From NCBI GenBank assembly GCA_033675545.1, contig JAWDGP010000029.1:870001-934000 (forward strand): a DNA stretch of 64,000 bases, given 5' to 3'. A model generated the notes under the pieces. It did not search any database. It was not told where the DNA came from and saw nothing but the letters and a program-made list of their open reading frames with translations. This document shows positions 1-14,460 of this stretch, one piece after another (position 1 is the stretch's first letter; every line of letters begins with the position of its first letter). The position numbers and the translations under genes were made by a program. This stretch comes from Elysia crispata. Taxonomy: Eukaryota; Mollusca; Gastropoda; Plakobranchidae.

Positions 1-599
1 GTCAGATGGGCAACTAACTTAAGACAGAATGACGTGCACAAAGAAGAAGAGGCACGGTGGACTATCAGGTAATGCAGTCTCAACGCACATGAGAAATAAA
101 CACAGCGCTATTTGTTGCTAGTCTACTCGTGCCGAAATAAACTAAGGGCTCTCGGTAATTGAGAAAGAAATAGCAAGAAATAGAATGATAGCGGGAGATG
201 CGCTTCTTATAAAGAAGTTCAAACTCATACCAAAATTGTAAAAAGAATAGAGGATGTACCATTAATTGTCACAATGTTATCCGCGGCACACAGGAAAAAA
301 TCTATACTAATAAGGAAGCCAAAGATATACACTTAATATAATTGTTGCAAATTTGATTATACATTCACAGGTGTATCTATAGATATAGAAATGAAGATAT
401 GTAAAAAGATATATATGAAATTGTATGTTTGTCTAGTATTAGTAGAAAGAAAGGCGTTAAATAGTTAGTTTAGTAGGTAACCAGCTAGACAAATAGGATG
501 AAAGATAGGTAGATAGAGAGATAGATAGACAGATAGTAAGTTAAATATGGGATAATACATGTGCTTAAAAAATGCGGAGCATATCAAAAGAATATATTG

Positions 600-660
<61 letters not shown>

Positions 661-662
661 CA

Positions 663-693
<31 letters not shown>

Positions 694-1904
694 ATTATTA
701 TTTTGATTAATATTTTTTTTAATTCTTATTAGCATTGGTGTTAGTATTAATATCATTATTATTAAAACAGGAAGAAAAACTGATTGATAGGTATTCGGTT
801 CAAGAAAATTGTTAAAAACATAAAAAAGGAGGCAGTTTTCAAATCAATATGAATCAATATTTCTGGCATATAAAAGCAAGGCTCCCAAAGTATTTACATC
901 AATATTTAAATGTCCCGATTATTTTCCACATTGTCAATAAACAATCCCGCCCCCCCCCCCCACCCACCCACCCACCCACACTTCTTTTTTCCCTTATTCC
1001 TTATTTCTCAGTTCCATTTATTAAATAAGATTGAAATATCGAGGAAAAACGCGTATATCTGAAAACGACCAAGCTTCATTTTATTTGATAACCAGAATCA
1101 GGTTTTGTGTCACCTAAAACACAGATGTTTGGCGCGGGTGTGGTCGCAGCAATCTGTTGAACCAAATAATGGCGTAACTGGGTCTCTGACCTTCGAGATC
1201 ATTGAACCCGGAGCAACTGATCCGCTGCGGTGAAGATGAATCAAATAAAATTCTACTGTATTAAAATAAAAATCTAGCGGCTGGGACGCAGAGTATCGCC
1301 TTAGCGGGAAATTCCCGAGAGGGTTCTCTGTGCGCTCTGAGAGGTGTCCGAGACAAAACAGAAGCAATTTGTAATTGTATCATTATGTTGAGGCTGGGAA
1401 GGTCCAAGTTTCAATAGGGTTTTCCCACAGTGTTATTTATGGCACCGATCCCACTTAAAAAGTGTTTATCTCTTGTCCTAAATTTCAGAAGCGTGTTGGT
1501 GAATGTTGTTTGTCATGATCGAAAGTTATTTACGGATGGGAATGAACACCACGCTTCCAAAGAAAACCTAGGCAGGCACGAAAATTTACTTGGAGCATGA
1601 AACAAAGTTAACTTTGGCCGCCTTTATAGCAGAGTAATGACTTTATATCATGCATTGTGTTTTTATCAATGGGTTTCAATGCTGGACAAAGTGAAGTAGC
1701 AGTGTTTCCGCAGGTGATAGTCAGAAGAGCACAAGGGAAATCACTCAGTTGTTTTCTTCTGTCACTCAAGTTAATATCTATCCCTAGAATGAAAGTATGC
1801 CTTAAAAATCACTAAGTAGACAGGTGGACTTATTTTTATTGCTTGAGATGTAAGAACAAAATACCAAACCTACGAACACATATCGAACAGATTTAATGAA
1901 GCTA
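1..1904. other. intergenic, no gene seen
   Basis: This AT-rich stretch has no supported exon. It holds GATA-like short repeats near 500-535, the ATT tract at 603-700, and a C-rich run with CCCA repeats at 948-980. A more GC-balanced block at about 1085-1370 has an 85-codon minus-strand open frame, but that frame resembles no family I know and has no splice sites or promoter that would make it a gene. Confidence 0.6.
603..700. repeat. (ATT)n microsatellite
   Basis: About 30 copies of ATT with two substitutions near 661 and 689. The isoleucine-rich minus-strand open frame across it is an artefact of the repeat. Confidence 0.95.
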
Positions 1905-2843
1905 TTATTATTTATTATTATTAAGGCCTTCCGCTAGGAGTGTCGTCCGACCTCGCAGCTTCGGCAGCCCTCTTTATGTCTGCGGTGAAGGTAGTCCATT
2001 CTTGTCTTCTTTCTGCAACCTTTCTTATTGTTTCCAGGTCTTTTTGTGATGTGAGAGAGATGCTCCGATTTTGCAGTATTTTGAGATCGTTATTGAGAGT
2101 CATTGGGAGTGTGGTGATCGGCCTACCCCTGGCTCGTTTGGCATTGTCGTGGAAATAGAATGCCATAGCTTTGTTGGCAGGGATCGATGGTTCTCGCCTA
2201 AGTACATGACCGAACAGCCTTCACCTTGCTTGCAACACTTCCAAAGAAATTGGGGTTTGTTCACATTTTTTGTAGAGGGACTTATTTGAAATTTTTGTTG
2301 GGTATCGAATTCCCAGAACCCTGCGCAGCTGCTTTCGATGGAAAGAGTCCAACTTTTCTTCGTCTGTTTTGGTCAGTGTCCATGTGCCGCAATTGTATAA
2401 CAGAACTGACCTCACTAAGGTGTTATACAACTTAATTCTTGTGCGCTGCTTGGTTTTGTCCTCTCTGTGCCATATCTGTTCCATCTTGTTCAATGCTATG
2501 TTTGATAGGTGTTTTCTGTGTTCTATGTCTTCTTTACTGCCAAGCAGTGAACCCACTTTCTTTGATGTTTTCCATTCCTCTGAATGTTTTCTTACTGAGG
2601 TGTGCTCCGTTTTGTCTACATTGACTTTGAGTTTGTGAACTTTGAGTGTTTCTTCTATTTTTTTCACATTCACTGGTTGGTTGCCAATAAAGTCTATGTC
2701 GTCAGCATATGCTATCTCATTAGGAAGATGTGCCTCTGTTGTGTTTGATGGGCTGTCGAGCGCTGATCTCACATTTTTCAGTGCTTGTTCAAGATAGATG
2801 ATGAAAAGTACTGGACTTAGGCTGTCTCCTAATGAAGCTAGGG
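1905..2843 (-). mobile_element. 5'-truncated LINE (non-LTR retrotransposon), 3' end of the reverse-transcriptase ORF
   Basis: On the minus strand the frame runs from a GDSLSPVLF-like reverse-transcriptase motif (about 2815-2835) through the catalytic YADD box (about 2695-2715). It continues into the C-terminal region typical of non-LTR elements (LYNCGTWTL, then RRVLGIRYPTKIS) and ends at 1921 with a stop. Everything upstream of the GDSLSP motif (endonuclease and fingers) is missing, so the copy is 5'-truncated, the usual product of incomplete target-primed reverse transcription. One in-frame TGA (2221-2223) replaces an expected Trp codon and splits the frame; the rest is open, so the copy is dead but fairly young. 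The 3' end runs into TTA/TAA repeats at 1905-1922, a microsatellite-like LINE tail. I cannot assign the clade. Host codons 5' of the junction (2844-2949) are unrelated and only happen to be open. Confidence 0.85.
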
Positions 2844-3034
2844 AAAAAAAAAAAGATAAAATAAATAGAGCTTTGATAATCAAGCTATCTACAAAAATAT
2901 AGAGAATAGGAAAAAAAAATACCACTGATGCACTTAAGTTTATAAACAAGAAGTGTAAAATTTTATAGCCATCTGGAAGAAAATAATTGTAAAGCTTTAG
3001 AAGAACATTTTTTTTAATGAAATGTGCTTCTCTT

Positions 3035-3640
3035 GATAATGGTACAAGGCGAAAATGACGACCATCTAACCAAGCATTTCTAGCCCACCTAGAGACGTCA
3101 TATTTGGCATAAAGCTGTAAATTGCCCTGAAGATTGGGGTGGGAGTATTATTATTCACCAAAAAAGTATTTTTGAAAAATTAAAGGCAAAAATGTAATTA
3201 TTATTTTCCTAAAAGAAAAAGGTGCATGCTGGGCATAGATGGCAGGAATGAAACTAAAAGTAGGCCCACAATGTATGCGGTGACCGTCTGGAATAGATCT
3301 ACATTTTATGGAGTAAGATCTAGGTAAAGAATCTAAAAAAAAGTTGCTTGAACATTGGTTCTAGATCCAGGGTCTATTTATAGAAGCTAGATCTAGATTT
3401 TGCTTTTAGGCTTAGAATTTCAAAAGGATTTAAGATATATATCTAGATTCCGTGTTCAGAATTATAGAGATATATCAATTTTAGGAAAAGATAGGTGGAG
3501 GCATATATCTGTAAGTAATAGGATACACATCAAGACCACTATAGGCCTATTTAATACACACCCGCACCCTAGCCCCAGCTTGTTGACGCTACGGTCCCGT
3601 TTGGAGAGAGAGTGGATCAGCTTGTATGAATAATGAGGTA
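3035..3640 (+). repeat. dispersed repeat family, copy 1 (plus)
   Basis: It shares a series of conserved blocks with 5336-6170 (reverse complement) and 20625-21370. These are the head ACCnnCTAACCnAGCATTTC, then TTTGGCATAAAG, AATTAAAGGCAAAAATGT, ATGGCAGGAATGAAACT, GGAATAGATCTA and a tail with CACnCGCACnCnAGCCCCAGC. The copies differ by many substitutions and indels. No protein is encoded. I see no clear terminal inverted repeats, so it may be a non-autonomous element or part of a larger untranslated transposon region. Confidence 0.75.
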
Positions 3641-5335
<1,695 letters not shown>

Positions 5336-6170
5336 GTGTTCTACGAACGGGACCATGGTGTCAATTTGCTAGGGCTAGGGTGCGTGTGTGTATTAAAGGG
5401 GCTTGTAAAATGGTCTTGATATCTCTCCTTTTACTTAAATAATAAAGATATATGCCTCTAATTAACCATCTTTTCCTAGAATCTAGATATCTCGATAATT
5501 CATATTCTAAATACAAAATTTAGATGAAGGACTTAAATCCTTTTGGAATAACGGAAATCGGCGACTTTCATTCTTACCAATTATGCTTTTAGTTTCTTTA
5601 TACCGCTTATTAGAAAGCTATGAATTTTCGCATTTAGTGCATAAAAATTTACTGCCTTGAGGGAATTCTTAGCCGGGCAGATATTTAAAGCAACATTATA
5701 ATGAACAATTTTTTTTAAAAGTTGTAATCCTAAAAGGAAAATCTAGATTTCTCTAGTTATAGATTTTAACCCTTTGATTTGAGTGTAGCTGCTGTAAATA
5801 TCTAGGCCCTAGATCTAGAATCAATGTCAGAGCAATCTTTTTAGATTTTTTTTACTTAGATCTTACTCTATATAATCTAGATGCAGAGTCTATTCCAGAC
5901 AGTTTTAGATCTGCCACCGCCTACACTGTATGCGAACTTTCAGTTTCATTCCTGCCATCTCTGCCCAGCAGTGCTGTGCTTACAGGAAACAGTTCGCACA
6001 TTCGTCTTTTTCTTTTGAGAAAATAATAATCACGTTTTTGCCTTTAATTTTCAAAAAATACTATTTTGATGGAAAATAATATTTCCACTCTAATCTTTAG
6101 GCAATTTACAACTTTACGGCAAATTTGACGTTCCTAGTTGGTCTAGAAATGCTCGGTTAGATGTGCGTTG
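5336..6170 (-). repeat. dispersed repeat family, copy 2 (minus)
   Basis: The reverse complement of this stretch carries the same ordered blocks as 3035-3640 and 20625-21370, from the head (complement of about 6130-6165) to the tail with the AGCCCTAGCAAATTGACACC block (about 5355-5385). It is the longest of the three copies and is rich in TCTAGAT-like words. No coding capacity is seen. Confidence 0.75.
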
Positions 6171-6230
6171 TTGAAGTAATAATTTTAAAAGATGGAATTA
6201 CACAGTGACAATAATAACGATAGTGACGAC

Positions 6231-6415
<185 letters not shown>

Positions 6416-7596
6416 ATTTTAAACATGGCATTTTGAAGATTTCACCAAATTGGGCAAAATTCAATCAAATTTTGAAATTGAATAATATTTCGATGATAGG
6501 GTTTTAAGACAGCATATTTCTATAGGGCCCCACCGAGACAAGTTCGATTAATCTTTTTACCTATAATTGTTACACAGACATACTTTTGTATTTAACTCTA
6601 CTTGGATCATACGATGTGTTTATTATAGGGGTTTCAAATGGAAGGGCTGTAGGAAAATTTAGTGCAGTTTTTATACTTCATCTGACCAGCTATTTTCATA
6701 GAAAAGTAGTAAGTCTTGGTTGAATAACTACTAAATTAGTGAAGCTTTTCTTATCGTGATATTTCATGTATCAGGCTTGTAAAGTACTTATTCACTTAAC
6801 CAGTTTTCATAGTTTAAATATAATTAAAGTCTTATCCGTATAATCCCGTCTATTTTGTATATCATACCAATCTTCCTGTTTTTTTGTTGTTTTTTTTTTG
6901 TTTTTTTTTTTGTTTTTTTGACTGGCGCTAAATTTCAAGTAGATTAGATTAATTAAGCCAAAAAAGGCCTGGAATATAGGATAAAAGAAGAATTCAGCAT
7001 TCCTTTCAATACATGGAAACCTGAAGTCGGACGCTGCTGTTTAAAGTAATTTATACACCACGCAGCGTGTGAATATGAATGCACTTAAGTCCAATTAAAA
7101 ATGGAGTTCATGAAATCTTGAATGTGGGCTCTATTGGCATATTGGGCAGACAGATGAACTCCTCATAAAATATATTATGAGAACGAAATAAATTCATTAA
7201 AATGATGTTTAGAAGTTCCTGTAAAGAAAAAGATAGAAATATTAAAAAAAAAAAAAAAAAAAAACTATTCCTAAACCAAAAAAACTGGTGATCTCCACAA
7301 GCATGGCTTTGTTATTTGAAAAAGTAAACGTGCACACATGGAGAGAACCGTAAACATTTCCAGTAAAATAGGAAGGCAAAGAATGGAACAGATAAAAGTT
7401 CAAACAGCAAAAGATGTGACAGAGCAGCAAAGAAATTTATCTCCTCAACAGATCGCATACAAGACTGGAACTCAGTTCCAGAAGACAATCTAGCAGCAAA
7501 CGGCTGTATTGAAGATGATCGAGAGTCAGTAAAATTAGATGGGGGAAAGAATTTTAAAAAATAATACTTAATATACATGTGTGTTTATATATATAT

Positions 7597-7608
7597 ACAC
7601 ACAGAGAG

Positions 7609-7669
<61 letters not shown>
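7597..7669. repeat. (GA)n microsatellite
   Basis: About 35 GA units with one interruption near the start. Confidence 0.95.
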
Positions 7670-7671
<2 letters not shown>

Positions 7672-9187
7672 TAAAATAACAATAATTTGTTTAAACGGAC
7701 TCATTTGATTTGAAAGTTGGTAAAGACAGAAGTATATTTAATGTTACATGGTGCATCTAACAATTTGGGCATAAAAAAGTTGATGAAATTACTTGCAATA
7801 AATATTATAATGAAATTTCAAAAGCACTTTTTAACTTAAATAGAAAAGTTTTCTTTATTTCTTTATCAACTTCATCACTTTACATTGAGTGTTTTGGAGG
7901 AAATAGGGTAGAAAGAAACTTAAGTTGCCTCTTATAATATGGATACTGTGATTAATGTAGAGAGTTGCAAATGACATTTAACAAATTAAATCAACATCGC
8001 AAAGCTACCATTGTTGTGAATAGGGCTTCCTTGTAAAATCAATAAAGCTATATATTTGATGCTGGATATTTATCTCACTTGATTGTTTGTGATAATTGTT
8101 AAACGAGCTATCTCATTACTGCAAGAACGATTGTTCAGAAACTCAGAAAATAAACGAAGATGCAAATAAAAATAAAACAATTACCATTCAGCATAGCCAC
8201 AGTGATAAAACTCTTGCAAAAACATATTTGGAACAAATAAATACCGATCTTTATCTTAGTGGTGGTAGATAAATAAATCAAGTCCTCTGTCCGTGGAGCG
8301 TGTCGCCCTAGCTGAGGCAGGAATGTGAATAGTTGATAAATATGGATGCCGTTTCCATGGCTGCGAACATGAATCTAGCATCTACATAAGTGTGTTTTTT
8401 AGATATGCATCTTGTTAGCGTTGATTACCCTTATACAATTCATTTTAATTTTAGTTTATATGTACCCTAGTCTAGTCAATTATGCAAAAGTACGTGTAAT
8501 TTATTGATCCATAGACTCTAAGGAGCCATGAAAGAATTTTGTTTCTCTTTAAAGGGTAGGTGTGCAAACTTTTCACCATGTCCAACGTTATGACTTCGGT
8601 TTCAAATATTTTAAGAATAACCAAGATTATCATGACTTCGATGTAACTTTAAAAAATAGTACGATCGGCGCGGCGCTGAACTGCTCTGAAAATCTGGAAA
8701 AAGACAACAATTTATTTTAAGAGAGTGCCATATATAAATTTCACCGAAAAAACAAAATTGCAATCTAAAACGAACTACTAAGTGTATGTGTGTGTGTGCG
8801 GGTGTGGGTGCGGGTGTGGGAGTGTGGGTATGATTAAAGAAGACATAATAAGCAGGGGGCGGGGGACCTGCACCTGAGACCTAAATCAGAAAATGTCCAG
8901 GCTAGAAAGTCGAAAATCATACACATAAAGTGGATGACGACTTTAGTAAATATGCTTTCATTTTTCAACATTAAACTTTTGGTTGCTATCGCTTGAAACG
9001 CCGACAAGGACTTTAAGTATAGCGCATGACTTCCAACTAGGTAGTATAGTATTATTTATTCTTTGTGAAATCACATGCCCCTAACGAACTCTAGAGATCC
9101 TTGTCTTTAAACGATCAGAGTGAGTTGTGGGTTGTTGTTTTTTTGTTTTTTGTTTTTTTTTTTTGTTTTTTTTTTTTTTTGTTTTTA

Positions 9188-9321
<134 letters not shown>

Positions 9322-10266
9322 TCATTCTTTTCCTGGAAAAAATATTTGAAAACAAATTAATTGAAAATTGGTGACAAAACTGTAAAACAAAATTTCACTT
9401 TTTATCAATTTTTTAAAAACAAAATATCGCAAAAATCGGTCTGATCATTGATAGACCTTATAGTATGGCACTTTGGTGAAAAACATATCAAAACAAGCCT
9501 TAGGTACATAGCAAATTTAAAGCAAAATTTGTTTATAGAAATGGCAATTTCAAAATATCTGCTGGAAAAAAAATTTGCAAAAAAACTTTCTTTACAAAGG
9601 TCAACAAAAAAAAATGATGCAGAATCAATGATCATCTTTTTTTTTTTTCGTCATTATAAATAAATTTCATGAAGAAATCCTGAAAAACCTCAAAGTTATG
9701 GATCAATTAATGTGGTAGGGTCACACCTATAAGGGAACACGGATAAGACGTTTTCAAGGTGCAACCAATCTACTAGAGATTCTTTTAGAAGGCTATGAAT
9801 TCACGACAAAAGTGCTTAAAGGTGCATGCATTGCCTTGCAGAATTTTATAGACGCATATCGAAACTTCCTTAAATAGAGGCCAAGTCACTGAAGTGAACA
9901 AACTTTTGCAGTAACTGTAAGAGTGAGCTGCATATCATTTAACTTTTTTGCAGAGTTAGGACAGTAAGGTATTTTTTGTGTTGCCCTGTAGGCTGAATTA
10001 TAAGTGCGTTCTCAGTAAAATTCTGTCCTATGTCCAAAAGTTAAAAGAAATATATTACTATAACCCAAATATGCGAAAATTTGTTCACTTTGGTGTGAAC
10101 CAATCAAAACCTTGATGATGATGAATGATCAGTAAATAGATTTGCATTTCACAAAAATAGCTAATAAATTCTCATAATATTCTCATTAGCTAACCTACTG
10201 TTAGTCTTTCACTGTTAACTCTCTTTTCAGCAGAATAATTGTCGGGTCCAGACAGCTGTGACAAAA

Positions 10267-10541
<275 letters not shown>

Positions 10542-11335
10542 TTATCATATCGACAGATGACATTCTTGAATGATGCACGTGTATCTGATGAAGTCTTGAG
10601 TGTCTATTCAAAAAAAATTTACAAATTTCTCAATCAGTTTGCCTTTCCTAAGATTTTAAAAGGCATGTTTTGTCTTTGTTATACATAGGAAAAATTAATT
10701 TATATATATAGTTATATCGATTAAATTCTTTTCTTGAATACTTGGAGTTACGGACATTATGAAATATTTTTCTTCGTAGATAAAGACATAAATGTTCTAA
10801 AGGCCCACTAGAAAATGACAAGGAAATTTATATACCTAATCACCAAAGAGTGACTTTGACTACATAGATAACTCGAAAAAACTTTCATTTCATTGTGAAT
10901 TCCAATGTGTGCTCGATAGTTACTCGCTGGCTTTCGATTTCTTTCACAACCCGATTAAACTAATCGTTGAAATCATGCCTAAAAATCTCGTGAGGTACGC
11001 CTCACTGAAATAGTTCGCGACAAAACGCACTTCATCCATTTTTTTTTCCAAAACTTCTGTTCCGAAGACAAAAGAGTTTGTCTTTGTGATGTTTATCAGT
11101 TAAAAAAAAAAAAGAAAGAAAAATACAGCCTTCTTTTACTTGCCACGATAAAAACGTAAAAAAAGAATCTTTAAAAATATGAGAGGAGAAGAAGAAAAAA
11201 AGCATTCGCCCTTTTTTCCCATGTTTTAAATGGTGTTTAACTCGTTTTGTTATGGAACAAGTATGAGCTACAGGAACTTGCGACGTTATAAAGGAAAAAA
11301 TGCTTAGAGCAGTAAGTATTTCATACAAACTAATA

Positions 11336-11338
<3 letters not shown>

Positions 11339-11396
<58 letters not shown>
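11339..11396. repeat. (TA)n microsatellite
   Basis: A pure AT/TA alternating tract of about 58 bases, able to extrude as a cruciform. Confidence 0.95.
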
Positions 11397-11400
<4 letters not shown>

Positions 11401-12025
11401 ACTTCAGTCTAGATCTAATCAATGAATGTAATACAGATGAAGCACAAACAGCTCGCCCTTCTTTACATCAAGCCCATGATCATGAATTTAGTACACACTG
11501 ATGAAATTGTTCATGTTGTTAGTTTGAATTTTTGTCTTCGATTTTAGTAGCAAAGATTCCTCACTTAATCTGGGGTATTTTTTTAGTTGATATTCAAATT
11601 TATATGTTAATTTAAAAAGCTTCAGTCAATTTGTAATGAAATAATTATCTCCTCGAGGTTGGAAAAAATGCAAGCTTGCAACATTATCAGATTTTGGGTG
11701 GTACGAGCAAAATACATGCATATTAGTTACTTACTGGGCCAATCGCATTCAAACAAGATAGATTTATGTTTAACGATCATATGAATTAATCTGTTTTGGA
11801 GATTCCAGAAATTGTGTGATTCTTTTCAACACGCTCTTTCCTTAATGGCATGCTACACTCGTGACACTGTTTTTGGGTCTCGTATAAACTATAATAATCT
11901 CTGAAAGTTTGATTATACATTAATTATCTTTCACTACGGGAATACCATTGTCTGTAATCATAAGAACATTATCATACAAATTCACATGAATAAATGAAGC
12001 CTCTGTTGTTCTCTGTATGGACAGC

Positions 12026-12033
12026 TATAAAAG
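12026..12033 (+). promoter_or_regulatory. TATA box of the secreted cysteine-rich peptide gene
   Basis: TATAAAAG lies about 100 bases upstream of the ATG at 12127. With the usual 25-30 base spacing, transcription would start near 12055-12062, giving a 5' UTR of about 70 bases. A TATA-driven compact promoter fits a strongly expressed secreted peptide, but that is inference. Confidence 0.6.
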
Positions 12034-12126
12034 AAAGCCACAAGTAGCCAGACGTTACCAGATCGTCACAAGATCATCAAGACTATAATCGGTCCGAGAC
12101 GCAGATCATTGAACAGAAGCAGGAAG

Positions 12127-12193
12127 ATGAAGACAACTTTCGCCGTGTGTCTGGCTCTGGCTCTCGTGGCAGCTGCTGCATGTCATGCCCCAA
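12127..12193 (+). CDS. secreted cysteine-rich peptide, exon 1 (signal peptide)
   Basis: The exon codes a 22-residue hydrophobic leader that starts MKTTFAVCLALALV and ends in small residues, a classical signal peptide. It stops in phase 1 at a strong donor (AA|GTAAGT). An ATG at 12109 is in frame (six extra residues), but the ATG at 12127 gives the better signal peptide. Joined to exon 2 at 13802 the frame continues without a stop, giving a 76-residue precursor with a mature part of about 53 residues. I recognise no family. The size, leader and cysteine density fit a small disulfide-rich secreted peptide such as a defence peptide, pheromone or hormone; none of these roles is shown. Confidence 0.65.
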
Positions 12194-13149
12194 GTAAGTA
12201 CCCCTCATTTCTTTCGATTAATTCACATGCTGGTTACCTTTCCACACTTTCTATTCCAAGCCTTTCCACCAGTCTTCTTATATACGTCTGAACTTACTTT
12301 TTTTAAGGGGTCTTGCAATCTTCTTTGAATTTTTCCTCAGATATTTTCTGCCTATTATTTCCTTTACTCCTGAAAATTATTTGTTACTTACATTTGTCTG
12401 CCAAATCTCCCCAGTTAGCCTCAAGGGAATCGCAGTTTTTTCTCTTCCTTTTCATTTCACTTCTTCTCTAGTCTCTCACTACATTCTTCTTCAACCCATT
12501 TTCCTTCCTTTTCCTCTTCTTGCATCTTCTCCTTCATTTGTATATTTTCTGTTGGGTTTGCTCTCTCTTTTTCTTTCTTTCTTCAATCGCTTCTACTCTT
12601 TTCCACCCAGCATTTCAAATTTGAAAGGTTTTTCTTTCTCTGCAAGCACATGTGTGTTATTCTATTACCATCAGTCCTATAACCCAAATGAATAAGATGT
12701 AAATGTAGGATTGACTTTCAAGCCATTTTAATCTGACTCATCAAGCTACTTCCATTTTTAGACTACACTTCAATGTGAAAGAGAATAGGAATAACATTCA
12801 TCGGGAAGATATTGAAATAAAAGGACTAAAATACAATACGACATCGCATGACACATACAGATAGATAGTACAATAGATAGATAGATAAAAAAAAAAAAAG
12901 ACAGTCAGAAACTCAGGCGGATAGAAAGGTCAACAGAAAGATGTATAGGCAAATAGATCAATAGACAGATACGTATATGTATAATAGAGAGAGGGATAAA
13001 GAGAGAGAAAATTAAAAAAGATGTAGATAAAGATGAAGTCTTTTAATACGATGCCAATTACATACCCTCACATGTTTAAGTTTTAACTTGTGAATAGTAG
13101 TTGCTTTGTACAAAACAAACTTATAAAAAGTAAGAAAAAAAAATGAACA

Positions 13150-13662
13150 AGCAATTTAAACAGGCAATAACCCCTCATTGATTAACAAATATTAACCCGC
13201 CATCGGTTAACAAGTAATAATGAAAACAAGTATTAACCAGTCATTGGATCATAAGTACTAACCCATCATTGGTTAACAAGTAATAATCAAAACAAGTATT
13301 AACCAGTCATTGGTTCACAAGTATTAACCCGCCATCGGTTAACAAGTAATAATAAAAAACAAGTGTCATCCAAACATTGCTTAATAAGTATTATTCGGTC
13401 ATTGGTTAACAAGTAATAATAAAAACAAGTATCAACTAGTCATTGGTTCATAAGTATTAACCCATCATTGGTTAACAAGTAATAATCAAAACAAGTGTCA
13501 TCCAAACATTGCTGAATAACTATTATCCGGTCATTGGTTAACAAGTAATAACAAAAAACAAGTATCAACTCAATATTACTCAATAAGTAATAAGCAGTCA
13601 TTGGTTAACAATTAATAACCAAAGCAAGCAATAACCCGACATTACTTAATAAGCAATGACCC
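13150..13662. repeat. degenerate tandem repeat in the intron before exon 2
   Basis: About eight imperfect copies of a unit of roughly 66-67 bases, with the words ATTAACC, TCATTGGTTAACAAGTAATAA and AAAACAAGTATTAACC recurring. Divergence between copies shows it is older than the exact repeat that follows it. The last degenerate unit blends into the 56-bp triplication, which keeps the word GTCATTGGTT. Confidence 0.85.
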
Positions 13663-13819
13663 GTCATTGGTTGATCCTGTCCTGCTCAGGCTGCATCAAA
13701 CATTATGAGCAATGACCCGTCATTGGTTGATCCTGTCCTGCTCAGGCTGCATCAAACATTATGAGCAATGACCCGTCATTGGTTGATCCTGTCCTGCTCA
13801 GGCTGCATCAAACATTATG
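13663..13819 (+). repeat. 56-bp direct triplication covering the exon 2 splice acceptor
   Basis: Units start at 13663, 13719 and 13775. Each has TCCTGCTCAG followed by GCTGCATC, so the acceptor and the first 17 bases of exon 2 exist three times, with AG at 13689, 13745 and 13801. The third unit is cut short where the exon proper continues. Only the third acceptor leads into the open exon; the first two run into TGA within nine codons. Confidence 0.9.
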
Positions 13820-13965
13820 CCAATGAAGCCGGAGACCCATGCCATGAGAAAAACTCGATTGGGACTTTAAGTGTAACCATGTGCTGTGAGGATATTAACC
13901 TATTCCCTAAGCTGCATTCCCATGGAGGCTGTGGGTACATTTGTACATGTCATACGGAACCATAG
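13802..13965 (+). CDS. secreted cysteine-rich peptide, exon 2 (mature peptide)
   Basis: The acceptor is CTGCTCAG|GC and the two leading bases complete the phase-1 codon of exon 1 as Ser. The exon codes 53 residues beginning CIKHYANEAGDPC and ending in GGCGYICTCHTEP, with seven cysteines (one CC pair, one CxxxCxC cluster), then TAG at 13963-13965. The stop is followed at once by GTGAGT, a perfect donor, so the transcript probably splices on to a 3' UTR exon, perhaps at 15183. Seven cysteines in the mature part is odd; the eighth may be the Cys at the end of the leader if cleavage is early, or one Cys may be free or pair between chains. I do not recognise the fold. Confidence 0.6.
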
Positions 13966-14460
13966 GTGAGTTGCATGGTGTTTATTCACGGTACAGTAGT
14001 ACGTGCCACGATGAATGATAGTTGAGTTGATTTGTTGTGTTTATTTGCAGTGAGCTTGTAAATGTCATGAGGAATATAGGTGAGTTACGTTGTTTTATTT
14101 GCAGATCGCTAGTATATGTCATGAGGAAACATATATTAGTTGCATCGCGTTTATTCACAGTGCAGTAGTACATTCGATGATGAATCATAGGTGAGTTGAT
14201 TTGTTGTGTTTATTTACCGTTAGCTTGTACATATCATGAGGAATTATAGGTGTTTATTTACGGTGCGCTAGTACATGTTATAAGAGCCCCTAAATAAATT
14301 GCATTGTCGAGTTTATTAAATTGCTGTAGTACTTGTCATGAGAGCTCCTTTGTAAGATGCATTTCGTGTTTATTTACAGTGGTCTAGGATATGTATGAGA
14401 GCTCCCATGTAAGATGCATGTCGTGTTTATTTCCTGTGGTCTAGGATATGCCATGAGACC
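13925..14460 (+). repeat. degenerate tandem repeat derived from the end of exon 2
   Basis: About eight diverged copies, 60-75 bases each, with the order TTTATTxACxGTG, TAGTACATGTCATGAGG, AATxATAGGTGAGTTG, TGTGTTTATT. The same order occurs at the end of exon 2 (GTACATGTCATACGGAACCATAGGTGAGT, split here into words: TACATGTCAT, CATAGGTGAGT), so the array seems to have grown from the stop codon and donor region of the exon. Confidence 0.75.
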
